DNA of 12,831 bases from Physocladia obscura (taxonomy: Eukaryota > Chytridiomycota > Chytridiomycetes > Chytridiales > Chytriomycetaceae). Within the stretch, counting starts at the first letter, position 1. Each line of letters starts with the position of its first letter. A program made the position numbers and the translations under genes. Of the stretch, positions 10,107 to 12,831 are shown one piece after another. Under the pieces are notes generated by a model. The model was not told the origin of the DNA. It ran no database searches and worked only from the letters and a program-made list of their open reading frames with translations. Location of the stretch: the NCBI GenBank assembly GCA_027596945.1, contig JADGJH010000957.1:1-12831 (forward strand), given 5' to 3'.

Positions 10107-10274
10107 TTAGAGGTATCTTATTCTTGAACAACACCATAAGATAATGCAAATATCCGATTTTCCGGATCCAATAGGATTGATAACAAGGGTAAGTGTCTTC
10201 CATATGGTAACTAAAAAAGAAATGTTTTGAATCGTCGGAAGCGACACTGTCAAATGCCGCCCTTCGAGCCGAAT
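10107..10274 (-). pseudogene. Relic of an ABC transporter nucleotide-binding domain (ABCC-like) with Walker A
   Basis: A 55-codon minus-strand frame between two stops. It reads IRLEGRHLTV, then PTIQNISF, then LTLVINPIGSGKS (Walker A at 10155-10178), then decays into SDICIILWCC and a stop. In ABCC/MRP-type domains a strand ending in NISF precedes LTLVxGPxGSGKSSLL by about the same distance (one residue longer here). The first Gly of the P-loop is Asn, and the second Ser expected after GKS is Asp. No Q-loop, signature, Walker B or H-loop follows; the sequence turns into AT-rich low complexity. I read it as a truncated, decayed fragment. It could instead be one exon of a heavily split gene, or chance, although two motifs in register make chance unlikely. 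Confidence 0.5.
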
Positions 10275-10404
10275 TCAACGGTTGTAACTCTGCTCCACTA
10301 TGATCCCTTCTTACCCAGATGACAATGAAAATAATTGAGGCAAAACAGGCAGGTGACATTGTTCAGTATATAAAAGTGAATATGATTCTGAAATATATTG
10401 GTAG

Positions 10405-10533
10405 AGTCCAAATAATTTGGAATTGTATGATTGTTTGTTCAATGCAAGAAATATCGTCGCTGATATGTTGATGAGTTTATTGGATAAGAAAGAAGATGAA
10501 GCCGAGGGATGGAGGCTCAAAAATTTCTTGTGA
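10405..10533 (+). other. Possible terminal exon, unknown protein
   Basis: A 42-codon plus-strand frame follows a usable acceptor (TTGGTAG at 10398-10404). It has a natural protein-like composition: NARNIVADMLMSLLDKKEDE, then AEGWRLKNFL and a TGA. No family is recognised. A short ATG-led frame upstream (from 10320) runs in a different phase, so no complete gene model results. The minus strand here is also open for 69 codons (10311-10520), with weaker composition. It may be an exon of a small gene or another decayed remnant. Confidence 0.2.
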
Positions 10534-10735
10534 ATTGTAGTAGTTCACAGCAAATTTGCAGCGACAGTTATGTTTGAAACATAGTAGGAAACCGCGGTTG
10601 GATTTTTTTTGTTAAACTGTAGAAAGAAATAGTCCTGAAGACCAGTAATCAATGATGCTGTATATCAATATAAACATTTCAAATGCGTAATTATAAACGG
10701 GTGGAATTTTCAACCAGTTAAATTAAGAATAATTT
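10534..10735. other. Spacer, nothing recognised
   Basis: AT-rich, with frequent stops in all frames. A minus-strand continuation of the next feature through the acceptor-like ATATACAG near 10660 is conceivable, adding a short IIDYWSSGLFLSTV stretch, but I cannot support it further. Confidence 0.3.
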
Positions 10736-10925
10736 TCACAGATAGATATGTTTTGTGATTAACTTGAGCAAAAGTAACGTGCACAAAACCACCTGTGCAA
10801 AGTAATAAATGCGCGCAAAACACGGCCGTTTAAATTGCCCAAAATACAGGTGCGGCAAATCACACATACGCATCGGCTGCTTCCAATCGCGCCAAGCAAG
10901 AATCAGAAACCACACGTTGATAAAG
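10736..10925 (-). pseudogene. Membrane-protein-like exon or relic, 62 codons
   Basis: After an acceptor-like GGTCCAG, a minus-strand frame runs 62 codons to TGA at 10736-10738. It has two hydrophobic stretches (NVWFLILAW and YYFAQVVLCTLLLLKLI) separated by a basic, aromatic loop (WRDWKQPMRMCDLPHLYFGQ). There is no ATG just upstream in this frame, so it would be an internal or last exon. It lies on the same strand as, and about 460 bp upstream of, the ABC Walker A relic; a decayed transporter with its membrane part here is one reading. The gap is too small for a complete ABCC membrane domain. I do not recognise the family. Confidence 0.3.
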
Positions 10926-10966
10926 CTGGACCGTGTTCATTTTGATTGGCGGTCGGGATTGGTATT

Positions 10967-11002
10967 GTGATCGTGACTGTGATCATGACTGTGATCGTGA
11001 AG
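10967..11002. repeat. Three tandem copies of a 12-bp unit
   Basis: GTGATCGTGACT, GTGATCATGACT and GTGATCGTGAAG stand back to back; the last ends differently. The plus strand translates it as an Ile/Val/Thr alternation, which is a consequence of the repeat rather than evidence for a gene. Confidence 0.85.
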
Positions 11003-11279
11003 ATTTCGCCTCAACTGTGGTGCCACTTTTGTATGAGTAAAAGCAAAAAAGTAGAACAGCTATTTCTTTTATTAGTTTACAAGAAAAGTCGGAAAACGTT
11101 GCAGAGGAAAACCGTCACAACAACCTTTTCCAAAATTCTTTGTTGAAATGCCTGAAATGTGGCTTTCCCACAAAAAAAAATTGGGATTAAAAAATAAATA
11201 ACAACAACGTGTGTCCATTCAAACTCAAATTCTCAGCCCTCAAAGCATTTTTGCCCGCACGCCGCAAGAGTGTCCGTGA
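11003..11279. other. Spacer, no gene supported
   Basis: AT-rich sequence. A plus-strand frame with natural composition (NAADMERQTDKSDAF and onward) begins near its right end and overlaps the next feature in another phase, ending in TGA near 11422. It may belong to the same decayed gene. Confidence 0.3.
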
Positions 11280-11753
11280 AATCCACGTCAGGAAACGCGG
11301 CCGATATGGAGAGACAAACAGACAAATCTGACGCGTTTCTTGCCAACAAAACCTCGGCTAATCTCAAACAAAAACGCCCAAAAACACCGTTCCAAACACA
11401 ACACCGACAAATATGGCGACGATGATGAAGTAGAAAAATAGTTCACTGCATGGCTTCCAACTGCTCTCGGTTGGAAAAACGAACTCGCTGTTTTTGACAA
11501 ATCATGTGTCAACATTGGGGTCCACTACTCGGTCGCCGAGCCAGGTTATACTCTCACATATGCTATCATTGTTGTTGGCAAAAAAAATGTTGCTGATGAG
11601 ACCAAGGAGTTTGGTGATGAGGAAGTTAGTGATGTTGAATTTAAGAAATTGATGGCGGAGGTACGTGACGAGGAGTCTTTGACTTGGCCTGGGAGAAGAA
11701 ATTATTTCCTCTTGACCAAACTCAGACTTGTCAAGGAAAAGGCAGCAATATAG
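11280..11753 (+). pseudogene. Unknown protein-coding remnant interrupted by an in-frame TAG
   Basis: One plus-strand frame is open for 53 codons (11280-11438), stopped by TAG at 11439-11441, then open for 103 more codons to TAG at 11751-11753. The second part is strongly protein-like: WLPTALGWKNELAVFDKSC, then NIGVHYSVAEPGYTLTYAII, then a Glu/Asp-rich stretch with FKKLMAEV and TWPGRRNYFLLTKLRLVKEK. The residues just before the TAG (DKYGDDDEVEK) are also coding-like, so the TAG looks like a nonsense change. Alternatively, the AG of the TAG is a splice acceptor that opens a last exon at 11442. No ATG occurs in frame before the LMAEV segment. No family is recognised. Confidence 0.45.
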
Positions 11754-11878
11754 TGTTGTTTTTGTTTTATTTTGTTCAATAATTTCTCGTCTCTGTCATT
11801 TTTAACGTTACTATTGTTGATTAACCGGGAATGTTCAATCACCTTGTTAAGAGCCAAAACTTTTTGAGCTTCTTAAAA
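11754..11878. other. AT-rich spacer after the interrupted frame
   Basis: T-rich sequence typical of a 3' flank. I see no canonical AATAAA and no gene. Confidence 0.4.
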
Positions 11879-12156
11879 ATGAGTGAAATAATCTGTTTTC
11901 CAAATGTCACTTGGAGACGTCCTTTCACTACAACCAGGCCCAAACCACCCCCTGGAATTGTAGACGCGACAACATTGAACCCAAGTTGTTGAAAACAACA
12001 ACTCGAACACAATCAGTGTGTCAGCACACATATCCTTCCATCCAATTGTCATACATTTTTTCTGGAAACTGGTACATCAAAGGGATCCCGCAAGAAATCC
12101 ACGATTTTGATGCGGCAACTTTGACCCGTCTTGAAAGCAACAATAACTTTGATTGA
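11879..12156 (+). other. Two overlapping short plus-strand frames, possible decayed gene
   Basis: An ATG at 11879 opens a 37-codon frame (MSEIICFPNVTWRRPF...) that stops at 11990-11992. A second frame, 11911-12156, overlaps it and ends with the protein-like IFSGNWYIKGIPQEIHDFDA, then ATLTRLESNNNFD. The two could be one gene split by a frameshift or an unrecognised intron. The opposite strand is also open (12021-12266, 81 codons, with WFTLRDDAGNAITAATIY). I cannot decide which strand, if either, is coding. Confidence 0.2.
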
Positions 12157-12438
12157 CTGCTGTAAATAGTAGCGGCGGTTATAGCATTCCCTGCATCATC
12201 CCGTAAGGTAAACCACTTTGCCACAAGCGGTAAGCGACCAACTTTGGTTTGCTCGCTTCCATGCAACTTTTTTGTTTCTTTGCTGCCGCGCTGCGTGGCA
12301 TTCGTCCTAATTGCAGTGTGCCCAGTTTGCTTGTCACGCCAGCTAGGCGTTTACGGCGAGACTTTGGGAAGACTTGCTAAGTTAAATTAGGAGGTTGTGG
12401 ATGAGGTGATTGGGGTTGTCTGTTTCATTTTGGAATAA
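12157..12438. other. Spacer, nothing firmly recognised
   Basis: Moderately GC-rich with no long frame on the plus strand. A donor-like GTAAGG sits near 12203. The minus-strand frame starting at 12266 extends left from here. AATAAA occurs at 12435-12440. Confidence 0.3.
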
Positions 12439-12690
12439 AGTATCACAACAAATGACCAAATTGTTGTGAGAAAGCAGCGATGGGGGGCATTCGTAGTTGT
12501 GGCTCGCCGTGTCCAGGACATGGCTTGTCTTGGCTATATGCTCTCTGCTTCCGGAATTGATATGTACTCAGTTTTGGGGGGCTTCGCAGCAATTTGCGTT
12601 GTTCTTGTGCTCTTGCGGAGGTAGCACCTGAATCGAATGAACGGCGTCATTCAGTGCCTGCATGAGATCGATCGGTGTCAGATGGACTAA
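12439..12690 (+). pseudogene. Unknown open frame interrupted by an in-frame TAG
   Basis: A 61-codon plus-strand frame reads QRWGAFVVVARRVQDMACLG and ends in a hydrophobic stretch (GGFAAICVVLVLLRR) before TAG at 12622-12624. The same frame continues with HLNRMNGVIQCLHEIDRCQM to TAA at 12688-12690. There is no good initiator ATG at its start. A good donor (CTGTAAGT) lies beyond it at about 12723. It resembles the interrupted frame at 11280-11753 in its pattern of decay. No family is recognised. Confidence 0.3.
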
Positions 12691-12779
12691 TGTCTATCCC
12701 ATTATAATGCGGAACCAAAAACTGTAAGTTTGTGCCTTTTTTCATGATGTCATACCTCGGAAAAAATATATTTATCGAG

Positions 12780-12830
12780 CAATATATTATAATAGATTGT
12801 ATTGGTTGCCTGCTCAATAATAATATATTG
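12780..12830. repeat. AT-rich inverted repeat at the window edge
   Basis: Arms CAATATATTAT (12780-12790) and ATAATATATTG (12820-12830) are perfect 11-base complements around a 29-base loop. They could form a hairpin or be the edge of a longer element that continues beyond the window. Confidence 0.5.
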
Positions 12831-12831
12831 T

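Noticed and set aside
10141..10187. Short plus-strand ATG frame (MQISDFPDPIGLITR) ending at a GTAAGT donor
   Set aside because: It looks like a first exon, but the DNA is the complement of the Walker A relic, and no in-phase continuation with a reasonable intron was found.
10003..10359. 118-codon minus-strand frame over the ABC relic
   Set aside because: Different phase from the Walker A frame. Its C-terminal third is Phe/Leu/Tyr low complexity from TTTATT repeats. The first 45 codons look natural but match nothing I recognise.
11439..12624. Altered genetic code (TAG read as an amino acid)
   Set aside because: Two frames carry an internal TAG, but the well-supported genes have no internal TAG in about 5 kb of coding sequence, and the affected frames show other signs of decay such as missing start codons.
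1..12831. CRISPR arrays, tRNA/rRNA genes, intact transposases or reverse transcriptases
   Set aside because: No spaced direct-repeat array, cloverleaf or catalytic motif was seen on either strand.

Overview
The window is eukaryotic nuclear DNA. Genes are split by short introns (mostly 46-98 nt, GT...AG), coding exons are moderately GC-rich and spacers AT-rich. A Ppg1-type phosphatase, a fungal-looking P-type IIC (Na+/K+-ATPase-like) cation pump and compact introns point to a fungus. A zoosporic (chytrid-like) fungus fits best, because IIC pumps are retained in early-diverging fungi; this placement is inference.

Layout. (1) 32-511, plus strand: last exon of an ABCB-type transporter that begins left of the window. 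(2) 731-2291, minus: complete four-exon PPP-family phosphatase, best matched to Ppg1, converging on the ABC gene. (3) 2418-5631, minus: complete three-exon TFIP11/Ntr1 spliceosome-disassembly factor with G-patch and GCFC regions. Its stop lies only 126 bp upstream of the PPG1 start codon. (4) 6053-9899, minus: twelve-exon P-type IIC ATPase alpha subunit, reconstructed to 1064 residues in one continuous frame. (5) About 9900-12831: no intact gene that I can recognise. It holds what look like remnants: an ABC nucleotide-binding-domain fragment with a Walker A motif (minus), a membrane-protein-like exon (minus), and two plus-strand frames each interrupted by a TAG. There are also a few short simple repeats and an AT-rich inverted repeat at the right edge.

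The three minus-strand genes stand head to tail. They act in unrelated processes (signalling, splicing, ion transport), so no functional cluster is implied. The contrast between the compact left 10 kb and the relic-rich right 3 kb is the main architectural feature. I found no CRISPR array, tRNA, rRNA or intact mobile element. Exon boundaries come from splice-site sequence plus family alignment from memory; no transcript or database evidence was available.
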